Below are positions 43,566 through 52,199 of a stretch of DNA of 64,000 bases, piece after piece. The stretch comes from JABWCQ01 sp964587105 (lineage in GTDB: Bacteria; Electryoneota; RPQS01): the NCBI GenBank assembly GCA_964587105.1, contig CAZPKG010000010.1, positions 1 through 64,000 of the forward strand, in the 5' to 3' direction. The notes beneath the pieces were generated by a model. That model saw nothing but the letters and a program-made list of their open reading frames with translations, made no database searches and had not been told where the DNA came from. The stretch's first letter is position 1; each line of letters begins with the position of its first letter. The position numbers and the translations under genes were made by a program.

Positions 43566-46500
43566 TTATTTCATCAAGACCATCTTCTTTGTCTCAACGA
43601 AGTTGCCGCTCTCGACTCGATATAGATAGACACCTGAGGGAAGCCCGGCCATGTCAATGTTGACAAAATGCTGGCCAACATTCATTTGCTCGGCATTGAT
43701 AGGCGCAAGCACCTGTTGTCCGAGCACATTGTAAATCTTCAAGGTCGTTAATCCGGCTTCTGACAAGTCAAAGCGAACTTGAGTTGAAGGATTGAACGGG
43801 TTCGGGTAGTTCTGATAGAGGGCAAATTGAGTCGGGATATCCGGCGTGGGTTCTTCGGCCACAAGATATCTACCTAACGTCAACGGTAAGACAACGGTGC
43901 TGTCCAACGAATTATTGTGTACGAGGATGTTCACATGATAGGTCAAATCGCGCAGGTCGGCGGGATCAATTGAAACCGAAATATCACGTGAGCTTTGCGG
44001 AAGAACGGAAGAAATCAACGGAGATATGCCAATCCAGTCCGTATCGAATCTCATCTGCCGCATTTCAAGTCTATCCCCTTGCGAATTCTGGAAGACGCCT
44101 CCAAACACGGTAAGCATACTATTCCAATTTGATGAGATATCACAGCCGCCGGCTCGATCGCCTGTCTGATGATTAATCGTGGTGACCGCCAACAGTGCAC
44201 CGGAGGTAGGATGAACCTTGCTCACAAGAGTGCCGCCAGTTCCCTGCGAATTCCAATGGAACACATAGAGTTTGTAGCCATCGGGGTCATCGGCATACCA
44301 TGCCAATCCCGTCTTGTCAAGATTGTTAGCAAACCGATGGAGTTCATTCCCCTGCCTGTCGATGCAGAAAATCGCCGTGCTATAATCTGCAACCCAGAAC
44401 TGATCCAACGCAGCATCATATGCGATACAGCGCGCAGGACTCACTTGCGAGCACGGTACTGTCGTCTGAATATTGCCAAAATAATCTACGCCCTGCAACT
44501 CCTGCAAACCATCCGTGCTACCGTAAATATATTGACCGTCAAAAGCCAAATCGTAGTAGCCGAATTGTGTGGACGTCGGCTGATTTGCCGAGCCAGTGTA
44601 GTTACCGTTCAGGTCGTAGTAGTAGAAGAAATTCGGGCCTGTCGGACCTGAACCGCCGCTCACGACCCAGCGATTGCCGTCAAAAGCGCAACCTAAGATT
44701 TGGGCGTCACCCGTCTCTTGTGTAACGCTCTCCTGCGCGATAGTAGCCCAGTTCCCGCGTTCGCCGTTTAGAGCCTGATATTCAAGGCTGATACGGAAAT
44801 CAAGTGGTCCGTTGCCGCCATTATCGATATCAAAGGATTGCTCGGTCGGATCACCGGGCAGATTCACATTCATCGAATTCGTTGAAAGAGTAATCTCTGG
44901 GTGAGTCAAGCTGAAGTTTGCAACCTCGGTGCTGTCCATTTCAACAACAAAATTCGCCGTTGAACCCTGATTGTAGCCAAACCGCGTCGCGCGAACGGTA
45001 TAGGTCCCAATTTCGACGTCAATCATTGTGTAGTGACCTTGCGCATCGGTCGTGGCAACGTCTTCTTCTCCGTCAAGAGAGATTACAACACCCGGAATTG
45101 GATTGCTGTTCTCTTCGTCCGTTATTGTGCCGGTGATGATACCTGTTGCAAAGCGTTTCTCTGTCGTGATCACGACGGCACGGTCAGTACCGATACCATT
45201 TGCGCCCGGCGCGTTGGTACCGCTGTGGCGGTATTGCAGGCCCAATGTTGAGCGCGGCGCCTGAATACCGATGGTCTCGCCCGTTTGATCCTCGAAATTG
45301 TCCTGCGTAATGGACTGCGCGTTATCATATTGGAAAATGATAATGCCATTACCGTCATTTGTCGGATAGTACTGCGGATCAAGCAAGATCAGTTGAAAGT
45401 CAAGATTTTGTCCAGTGTTGACCCAACCGGTGGCATTCCATTCGACGATTAAGCGATGATTTGTCTCGTCAATTAGGTAGTAAACGCCGTCGCCGTTACC
45501 ATTGGTTCTTAGGTCATCCCAAAACGGAGCCATCATCGCTTCAGGCGCTTGCTCGCCGGGGATGGGATAGTTGCGGAACATGTCAAGGTGCGCTTGATTT
45601 CCGAACGCGGCCCAACCATTCGAGCAGATTGTCAATGTGTCGTAAGTTGTGCCGTAGAACATGAAATCGAAAGGCAACGCTATCGCGTCGCTGTTCGTTT
45701 GACCGTTTGGAAACTGCTCGCCCGGGTCAGCGCTCGCATGAGTCAAGCGAACACCCGTCGCCGAAATATCGGTCCATTCGAAATCACGATGGAATTCGTA
45801 GTCAACGTCTATATTGTCATACGCAAGATAGCCATAGGGGTCTGGGCCGGTAGGATCTGTCAAAGCGGCAACACCAATCGGGAGTGTAAACGCGACAGAA
45901 TCAATGAATCCACTTGGCGTTTGGAGAATCACAACCAGATTCCCTGAGCTGCCGGGATAGCCGACGCTGTTAGCACGCACAACAAAATCGTTGGCGCCGC
46001 TGGTGGCCGTTGAGCCAATGGCAATGTCGCCAAAGGAGCCAGTTCCGTCGTTGATTGAGAGCAGACTGTATTGCGAAATGAGTGTTGCCGTCACACCGTT
46101 CATGGCCAAACCGCCGGAATTGCGAACGGTAATACGCAAGTTTGCAGTTTCACCCGGATCGAGACGGTTGTTGTTATTTCCTCCTGTCACCTGCGAGGAA
46201 ACATACACAGCACTGCCGGCTTGAATGTTCAACTCAACGGTGCTGAATGCCGTGCCTGTTGATGAAGACACTTCAAACGTCAATTTCGCAGTCTCGTTGT
46301 GACGCATCGTGGGCGCCAATTGAATGCGAAATGCGGAATTCCCCACTGCCTGCTGACTCGGCGCCAATGACGGATAGGTCGAATTCGCCTGCAACACAGT
46401 GACATCCGGGTTATCGCATGTGACCGTTGCATTGACATTCGTGGCAGTGGTTGTTGTTCCGAAGTTACGAAGCGTGACGGACATATCGACAATCTCGCCC

Positions 46501-48560
46501 GGATTAAACTGGCCATTTCCGTTGCCGCTTGTGCCGCCAGAGTTATCATCGTCAACCGAATACGTTTGCACCGTCACCATTTCATTCGAAGTTACACAAT
46601 TGATGTCGGCCAAGAACGGTTTGTGATTCCTTTTCGAGACGGTTAGGGTCATGACACCGGTCGAGTTGACCTCTACGGGCAAGTCCACAAAACCACCGGC
46701 ATCCGTGAAACCCTTAACAAATGTCTCGTCGTCTTTGATGATTACGACAAGTGCATCGGCAATCGGATCGCCGGTAACATCGTTGACGACTTGGGGGCGG
46801 ACACGGCGCGCGCCAACGTTTACAGTGGTCGGATAAGTTACGTCCATCACGACGGGAACTTCTGTCCACATCGACAATCCGGGGTCACCCATCAGGTTAT
46901 TCCAAGCGGCGAAACGGGAACCAGTGCCATCGCCAGGGAAAGCACGCAACAGCTGGACTTTCGCCGCAGAGAGTGCTGTACCGACATGTTGAATGTCAAG
47001 ATTTGTAATCGCGTAGGCCAGCCCACCTGCGACCGTGTTGTTAAACGGGACGTGAGTATTGAATGTCGCCGTACCGATGCAGCAAACGCCGCCCTTGGGC
47101 GCGGTTGCAGTTCCGGCACGCAACCATGCTTCGGTCACATTCGTTCCGGCGCTCTCTTCATGAAAATTGCCTGACCCACAGGTGATTGTCAGCACCACAG
47201 GAAGTTTCGGTGACGAAGTCATCGAAATCGCGGCCGCGTCTGACATTTCACCAACAACTGTTCCACGCCAGAGAAAGAAGCTGACGCCCTCAGTCAGTCG
47301 TTCGCCAATCAACTGATTACTCACGCCGCCCTGATGAGTTGAGACTTGAGGTGTCGTGACGCCTGTGTAATTTCGGAACATATCCGCCGCCCAAAGCATG
47401 AGAATCTCGTTCGAGCTAACATTTCCGGAAATACCCGCGTATAAAAATGCACGAGTAAACCAAGATGGATCGTCCATGTACGGCGTACGCTCATATGTCA
47501 TGATCTTGTTAAAAATCGTCGGGAACTGCCCAGCTTGACCAATAGATAGTCTGCCAACACCGATTTCCTCAAAATCATCGTTGCCCGCGAGGTCGGCATA
47601 ATAGTGGTCCCAATCGTCCCCAAAATCATTGCCACTATAGTTCGTTGGCACAGCATATGTTCCCGTGTGGTCACCAATAATGCAGGCAAACTCGAGCGGA
47701 GGATTGGAAGTCGTGTAGAGACCCTGCAAATAGCTGAGAAGAGTACTTGAATTCCAATTGTCACGGGCCTCCACCGTTACAGTAAAGCCGAGACGTTGGC
47801 GCCATTCTTTCAGGGTGTCCGCCCATTGCAGCGCCGTCGAATTGTTCTTGCAAACGATCGCGTAACTGCCGGGATTGTAGTCCACGTCATCGAGGGCGTT
47901 TTCATCGAGATTCTCGATGAAAGATGCATACATCGGCGCCCACTTTCCACTGGGGCGACGACTGACCAGTAGCTCGTTTTCGCCGGGCGTGTCGTTTGCA
48001 ACGATGTCGGCGCTGATATTGTCGTAGAATCGTGCTTGACGTGTTACAGTATTTACTTGCACAGGATACAGTGTAACTGTCACGATACGAAAATCGCGAA
48101 AAATTTTGGGCGAACTGATTTCGGCAACATTCGGCGGATACCAATCATCCACGCCATAGACTGCCGGGGATTTCACCGGCGCGCCCCAACCAGATACCTC
48201 TTCGCTGCGGGTGGGGACCGGATAGAAACCCTCTTCAACGCGATACTCTGCGCCGTTCACGACAAGTTCAACCGAGCCCGTATTGGGAATTCGGTATATG
48301 CGTGTCACATGGGGTAAAGCAGGATAACCCTCGCGATAAATAATGCGTTCGCCGGGAATATCCACAGCTGAAAGCAGTTCTCCATCAACCATCTCTGAGG
48401 TAACATTGAATTCGGGGTCGTCCCAACGAATCTCCGTGTATTCGGGAGCAAAACTGGAGACATGAAGGTAGGGCGAATTCTCTGTTGCCGCGTGGCCGAG
48501 TGCGTACCCAACAAGCAGGGTCAGCAGGCCAAATGTGAACCGTGCTGGGATGCGAATCAT
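43566..48560 (-). CDS. Giant secreted C25 (gingipain-like) protein with type IX sorting domain
   Basis: The protein is about 1,664 residues. Signal peptide (about 1-23); N-terminal prodomain; C25 caspase-like domain (about 230-600) with the Cys in LTITCGSGNF (about 461). The expected His in the preceding loop is not seen: the motif reads FFLWRGTVVGE, with Arg near 431. Ig/CARDB-like beta modules follow, then a nidogen-type globular module (around LPFDFMFYGTTYD), a carboxypeptidase-regulatory-like domain (ITGTITDEENSNPIPGVV) and a C-terminal Por domain (QNYPNPFNPSTQVRFDL ... MVLMK). Start at 48560 was chosen for GGAGG eight nt upstream and the signal peptide. Predicted surface-exposed; activity depends on whether the altered dyad works. 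It ends at the 43504 terminator. Confidence 0.9.
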   Translation of the reverse strand: MIRIPARFTFGLLTLLVGYALGHAATENSPYLHVSSFAPEYTEIRWDDPEFNVTSEMVDGELLSAVDIPGERIIYREGYPALPHVTRIYRIPNTGSVELVVNGAEYRVEEGFYPVPTRSEEVSGWGAPVKSPAVYGVDDWYPPNVAEISSPKIFRDFRIVTVTLYPVQVNTVTRQARFYDNISADIVANDTPGENELLVSRRPSGKWAPMYASFIENLDENALDDVDYNPGSYAIVCKNNSTALQWADTLKEWRQRLGFTVTVEARDNWNSSTLLSYLQGLYTTSNPPLEFACIIGDHTGTYAVPTNYSGNDFGDDWDHYYADLAGNDDFEEIGVGRLSIGQAGQFPTIFNKIMTYERTPYMDDPSWFTRAFLYAGISGNVSSNEILMLWAADMFRNYTGVTTPQVSTHQGGVSNQLIGERLTEGVSFFLWRGTVVGEMSDAAAISMTSSPKLPVVLTITCGSGNFHEESAGTNVTEAWLRAGTATAPKGGVCCIGTATFNTHVPFNNTVAGGLAYAITNLDIQHVGTALSAAKVQLLRAFPGDGTGSRFAAWNNLMGDPGLSMWTEVPVVMDVTYPTTVNVGARRVRPQVVNDVTGDPIADALVVIIKDDETFVKGFTDAGGFVDLPVEVNSTGVMTLTVSKRNHKPFLADINCVTSNEMVTVQTYSVDDDNSGGTSGNGNGQFNPGEIVDMSVTLRNFGTTTTATNVNATVTCDNPDVTVLQANSTYPSLAPSQQAVGNSAFRIQLAPTMRHNETAKLTFEVSSSTGTAFSTVELNIQAGSAVYVSSQVTGGNNNNRLDPGETANLRITVRNSGGLAMNGVTATLISQYSLLSINDGTGSFGDIAIGSTATSGANDFVVRANSVGYPGSSGNLVVILQTPSGFIDSVAFTLPIGVAALTDPTGPDPYGYLAYDNIDVDYEFHRDFEWTDISATGVRLTHASADPGEQFPNGQTNSDAIALPFDFMFYGTTYDTLTICSNGWAAFGNQAHLDMFRNYPIPGEQAPEAMMAPFWDDLRTNGNGDGVYYLIDETNHRLIVEWNATGWVNTGQNLDFQLILLDPQYYPTNDGNGIIIFQYDNAQSITQDNFEDQTGETIGIQAPRSTLGLQYRHSGTNAPGANGIGTDRAVVITTEKRFATGIITGTITDEENSNPIPGVVISLDGEEDVATTDAQGHYTMIDVEIGTYTVRATRFGYNQGSTANFVVEMDSTEVANFSLTHPEITLSTNSMNVNLPGDPTEQSFDIDNGGNGPLDFRISLEYQALNGERGNWATIAQESVTQETGDAQILGCAFDGNRWVVSGGSGPTGPNFFYYYDLNGNYTGSANQPTSTQFGYYDLAFDGQYIYGSTDGLQELQGVDYFGNIQTTVPCSQVSPARCIAYDAALDQFWVADYSTAIFCIDRQGNELHRFANNLDKTGLAWYADDPDGYKLYVFHWNSQGTGGTLVSKVHPTSGALLAVTTINHQTGDRAGGCDISSNWNSMLTVFGGVFQNSQGDRLEMRQMRFDTDWIGISPLISSVLPQSSRDISVSIDPADLRDLTYHVNILVHNNSLDSTVVLPLTLGRYLVAEEPTPDIPTQFALYQNYPNPFNPSTQVRFDLSEAGLTTLKIYNVLGQQVLAPINAEQMNVGQHFVNIDMAGLPSGVYLYRVESGNFVETKKMVLMK

Positions 48561-48879
48561 ACTATCCTCCAAAAGGCGGGACAAAAGGTGAAAAACAATA
48601 CTTAGACCGAGTGAAAATAGAGGGAAAAAGTCAGGTATGCAATGATTACGTGGGGGAAATCTAAAAAAGTCCTCAGTACCCCAAAATGCAGAAAATGCGC
48701 GCCGTGCGCACATTTTCTGAAGCTAATTCTCAAAACCCTGCCGTTGAATAATCGTAACAGGATATTTTGCAACAACTTATAGGTCGAAAAAACTCATAGG
48801 TCCGAGGCCTAACAATTTGTCAAAGCAGAGCATGTGCCGCGTTTGCATCTCTTGTCAGAGGCATTATATTGAATTAGGC
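48561..48879 (-). promoter_or_regulatory. Leader/promoter region of the C25-like gene
   Basis: This 319-nt gap lies downstream of the SDR stop. It contains an interrupted inverted repeat (AGAAAATG...CATTTTCT with GC-rich inner arms, 48690-48717) lacking a U-run. A weak promoter candidate on the minus strand is TTGCAA-16-TATTCA just before that hairpin. No gene is supported here. Confidence 0.4.
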
Positions 48880-49629
48880 TTAAATCCACAGCCCGCCGTG
48901 GACGTTTAGTACCGCACCGTTGATGTAGCTCGCTTGGGTTGAAGACAGGAATACAGCAGCCTCCGCGATATCTCCGGGGTGGCCGATTTCTCCCAGCGGG
49001 ACTTCAGAGGGCATCCATTGACGCATCCGGGGAGTCATTACATCATTCTCAATAAAACCCGGATTTATCACGTTTGACCGAATGTGTTTTGGTCCAAGAT
49101 CCCGAGCCAGAGTCTGTGCGAGAATCACCACTCCAGTTTTGGCAATCGAATATGCGCAAGAAACGTGCTGTGATCCGACCCGCTCGGCATTCGGGGCGCC
49201 GATGAAAATAATTGAACCGCCGTTTTCTGAGCGTAAGATTATCGGCACTGCGCGCTGAGTCACCCAAAAAGCGCTCATGAGATTTCCGCGCAACATGAGG
49301 TCCCATTCTGCGGAAGTTGTCTCGAGCACCTTTTTCACTTTGAACGGCCCAGTGTTGTTCACCAGAATGTCTAACCGCGAAAATTCAGACGGTATCAGTG
49401 TGAACAGCCGATCAACACCCTCTTCTGTGGACACGTCGGCCTGAATTGCAACCGAGCGGCGACCGAATCCGCGAATCCACTCCACTACTTCGTTGGCGGA
49501 GTCTTCGCGCTCAAGAAAATTTACAATGACGTCGGCGCCCGCTTGCGCAAGTTTGAGCGAAATGCCGCGACCAATGCCTCGCGCTGCGCCGGTTACAAGA
49601 GCAACTTTACCATTCAACTCATAATTCAT
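48880..49629 (-). CDS. Short-chain dehydrogenase/reductase
   Basis: The 249-residue Rossmann-fold oxidoreductase has the cofactor motif VTGAARGIGRGISL (residues about 12-25), NNTG after strand 4 and the catalytic Ser/Tyr/Lys set with YSIAK (about 158-162). The C-terminus (FLSSTQASYINGAVLNVHGGLW) is of the FabG type. Substrate unknown; could be a 3-oxoacyl-ACP reductase or a sugar dehydrogenase. Its ATG directly abuts the ATG of the divergent esterase gene, so promoter and ribosome-binding site lie inside that gene. Confidence 0.9.
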   Translation of the reverse strand: MNYELNGKVALVTGAARGIGRGISLKLAQAGADVIVNFLEREDSANEVVEWIRGFGRRSVAIQADVSTEEGVDRLFTLIPSEFSRLDILVNNTGPFKVKKVLETTSAEWDLMLRGNLMSAFWVTQRAVPIILRSENGGSIIFIGAPNAERVGSQHVSCAYSIAKTGVVILAQTLARDLGPKHIRSNVINPGFIENDVMTPRMRQWMPSEVPLGEIGHPGDIAEAAVFLSSTQASYINGAVLNVHGGLWI

Positions 49630-51126
49630 ATGCCGACTGTCCTATTCATTTGCTTGTGGTTCGCGATTGCGGTTCCCGCAGTTGCTCAACCACTTGAATT
49701 TGAAACCACTACGACGACGGCGTTCGGTGACACAGCGTTGTTCCACGTGCAGATTCCGTCACATTATGATCCTGCTCATCCGCCTGCGATCATCGTTGGA
49801 TGGCACGCCCTCGGCGGATCGCAAGTTGAGATTTTCGCCCATGAGTATGATGAGATGTGCGATCAACGAGGATGGATTATCGCAAGTCACCAGGGGCCGA
49901 ACGACAGACATTGGAACACGCGGTTGCCGCAACTTCATTGCCGCGCAATGCTGGAGTGGCTGGATGAGCACTATCCATTTTCGCACGATTCAATCTACAT
50001 GTGCGGCGCTTCTATGGGTGCGGCGGCGGGGCAAGTGTGGCACAACAACAATTGTGCCTATGACGATAATTACTTCATTGCAGCAACCGCCGGTGGGTCC
50101 CAAATCCTCGATTGTCAACTAAGGCAAGAAGAATACCTTGCTTCAGGTGATACGAACCGCTCGATGCGAGTGGCTTTTGGTGGGTTGCCCAGCGAATCGG
50201 ATTCAATCGCATATGAATACCATCGTTACAGCGCCGTGCATTTTGCAGACACGACCGAGAGTATGCACTTCAACAGCCTAACCGTCCCAATTTGGAGCAA
50301 CTGGGGCGCCGAGCAGTTTGAATGGGATGCGTATGGGTATAACGCGCAGCGCTACGCGATCCTCAGGCAGAACGGCGCGCAGTCGAGATTCGCAGTGCAA
50401 AGTTGGGAAGGCCACGGATTCAATATCATGATTCCGCAAGAAGTAATTCCGTGGCTTGCTCAGTTTGAGGCAAATCGATTTCCCGACACGCTTTCACTGG
50501 CCGCTGACGAGAACGGGAGGTATTACTACTGCGACGTCATGCTACGAGACTCGGCCTATGCTTTCGCAAGGTGGGATATCCGCAAAGATCAAGAGTCCAA
50601 GCGGCTCGACATTGCGTGCCTTCAAAATGTCGCGGTAATTACGGTGAACTTCGTTTTTCCTTGGGGACAGATTGATACGCTATTCTGCAACTGGGAGTCC
50701 ACGGATCCGGTCGATCAACATACGCAAATTACTTTGACGAACATGCCTCGCAATAGTATTGCAAAGCTGGATGGATATACGCTTTACAGAGTCTCCAGTG
50801 AAGGTAATCTAACGATTGATCTGAATGGACGAAATGATTTCGTCCTATCCTTTGACTCGACTCACGTCGTGCCAAGTCGCACTGAAATTGTGCGCGCATT
50901 TCCCAACCCATTTAACTCCGACTTGACCTTGTCTATTAATCCGAGCCGCGCAGGGTTGACAACAATCAATTTCTATGACGTTTTGGGGCGTTTGGCAAAA
51001 AGTATCACGACGGAGCTTTATCTTCAGGTCAATACTCTGCATATATCAGCGCCAGAATTGTCAAGTGGTACTTATTGGATACGCAGCGGTGACTCTGTGC
51101 CGTTCAAAGTAATTCTGATTCGTTAA
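49630..51126 (+). CDS. Secreted alpha/beta-hydrolase (esterase-like) with type IX sorting domain
   Basis: The protein has about 498 residues: signal peptide (about 1-20, ending AVAQ), an esterase-type alpha/beta hydrolase domain (about 25-290) with nucleophile elbow CGASMGAAAG (GxSxG, about 123), HALGG oxyanion-type loop and a His in SWEGHGF. A beta-rich linker follows, then a C-terminal Por domain (AFPNPFNSDLTLSI ... FKVILIR). It resembles polyhydroxybutyrate-depolymerase/feruloyl-esterase-type enzymes; the substrate is unknown. ATG 49630 starts a signal peptide; a longer frame upstream lies antisense to the SDR gene and is unlikely. It converges with the M42 peptidase gene with a 4-nt overlap. 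Confidence 0.85.
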   Translation: MPTVLFICLWFAIAVPAVAQPLEFETTTTTAFGDTALFHVQIPSHYDPAHPPAIIVGWHALGGSQVEIFAHEYDEMCDQRGWIIASHQGPNDRHWNTRLPQLHCRAMLEWLDEHYPFSHDSIYMCGASMGAAAGQVWHNNNCAYDDNYFIAATAGGSQILDCQLRQEEYLASGDTNRSMRVAFGGLPSESDSIAYEYHRYSAVHFADTTESMHFNSLTVPIWSNWGAEQFEWDAYGYNAQRYAILRQNGAQSRFAVQSWEGHGFNIMIPQEVIPWLAQFEANRFPDTLSLAADENGRYYYCDVMLRDSAYAFARWDIRKDQESKRLDIACLQNVAVITVNFVFPWGQIDTLFCNWESTDPVDQHTQITLTNMPRNSIAKLDGYTLYRVSSEGNLTIDLNGRNDFVLSFDSTHVVPSRTEIVRAFPNPFNSDLTLSINPSRAGLTTINFYDVLGRLAKSITTELYLQVNTLHISAPELSSGTYWIRSGDSVPFKVILIR

Positions 51127-52181
51127 GCCAGTTCGTGCGCGCGCTCGACGACGCGTTTGGCAAGCTTTAGCGTGTGCTCGAAGTCAGGCCAATAGAGCGT
51201 TGTATTCGGAGAGTGAATGTAGCGGCACGGAGTGGCAATACATCCTGCAAGAATTCCAGCACGCGCCGTGTGAATGGAACCGGCGTTGGTGCCGCCATAA
51301 ATCGGCATTTTGTATTGATACGGAACGCCGACTTGTTTTGCGCAGTCCGTCATAAGATCCACCATTCTGCGCGGAACAAGAATAGATTTGTCGGCAATCG
51401 AGATTACCGGCCCTTTGCGTTGCGCACAGGGCCGTTTGTCTTCTGGGACGCCCGGGAAATCTGATCCGATTGTCCCCTCGAATGCAATCGCGACATGGGG
51501 ATCAATTCCGAAGGCCGCTGGCCCTGCACCGCGCAGACCGACTTCCTCACTTGTTGCAAAGTTGGCATAGACGTCCATCTCTGTTTTGATCTCACCCTCA
51601 TGAAGAGCCTTCAGAAGCGATACTACTGTCAGGCATCCGACTCGATCGTCAAATGCTTTGCCAATATAGACGTCTTCTTTGAGTTTTTGAAAGGGATAGG
51701 CAAGAGTTCCGGGGTCGCCGACGGAGGCGCCCAGAGCAGCTGCTTCTTCAGCAGAATCAACTCCGAGATCAACAAAGTAATCTTCGGCTGGAATTCCCTT
51801 TTCACGTTGAGCAGGTGACAGCACGTGCGGCGGCGCCATACCGATCACGCCGTAGTAGAAACGGCCATCACGCGACTTGAAAGTCACTCGATGACCGGGG
51901 AACATGCGATCATCCCAGCCGCCGATAGTTGCAAACTTCACGAAGCCGCGTGAATCAATGTGACGCACCATAATACCGATTTCGTCCGTGTGCGCGTCGA
52001 GCATCAATCTTTTAACGCTTGTGCCGGGACGATGCGCAATCAAATTGCCGAGCGCGTCAACCTTAATATCGCTGACAAAAGGTTTGATAACATGGCTAAT
52101 TATTTCGCGAACTTGCTCTTCATGATTTGATGGCCCAAATGCGTCGGAGAGTTCGCGGAGGAGATCAACGTAAAATTTCAT
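51123..52181 (-). CDS. M42-family aminopeptidase (glutamyl aminopeptidase/FrvX-like)
   Basis: The 352-residue dinuclear-metal aminopeptidase has metal ligands in LDAHTDEIGIMV (His, Asp), KAFDDRVGCLT (bridging Asp), TSEEVGLRGA (catalytic Glu-Glu) and the late PIYGGTNAGSIHTARAGI (His ligand region). Cytosolic members form tetrahedral dodecamers that trim peptides; some relatives act as endoglucanases. It lies 18 nt downstream of the GDDxY/HEAT gene and is the last gene of the gdh operon. Confidence 0.94.
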   Translation of the reverse strand: MKFYVDLLRELSDAFGPSNHEEQVREIISHVIKPFVSDIKVDALGNLIAHRPGTSVKRLMLDAHTDEIGIMVRHIDSRGFVKFATIGGWDDRMFPGHRVTFKSRDGRFYYGVIGMAPPHVLSPAQREKGIPAEDYFVDLGVDSAEEAAALGASVGDPGTLAYPFQKLKEDVYIGKAFDDRVGCLTVVSLLKALHEGEIKTEMDVYANFATSEEVGLRGAGPAAFGIDPHVAIAFEGTIGSDFPGVPEDKRPCAQRKGPVISIADKSILVPRRMVDLMTDCAKQVGVPYQYKMPIYGGTNAGSIHTARAGILAGCIATPCRYIHSPNTTLYWPDFEHTLKLAKRVVERAHELA

Positions 52182-52199
52182 TGTTGTTCTTGGTAAAGA

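Noticed and set aside
43382..43663. Short plus-strand reading frame in the gap before the C25-like gene
   Set aside because: It runs through a strong terminator and antisense to the sorting-domain end of the C25-like gene; no ribosome-binding site.
48690..48717. Inverted repeat as a terminator of the SDR gene
   Set aside because: No U-run follows on the minus strand and it lies about 160 nt beyond the stop.
49543..49629. Longer N-terminus for the esterase-like protein
   Set aside because: The extension is antisense to the SDR start and would bury the signal peptide.
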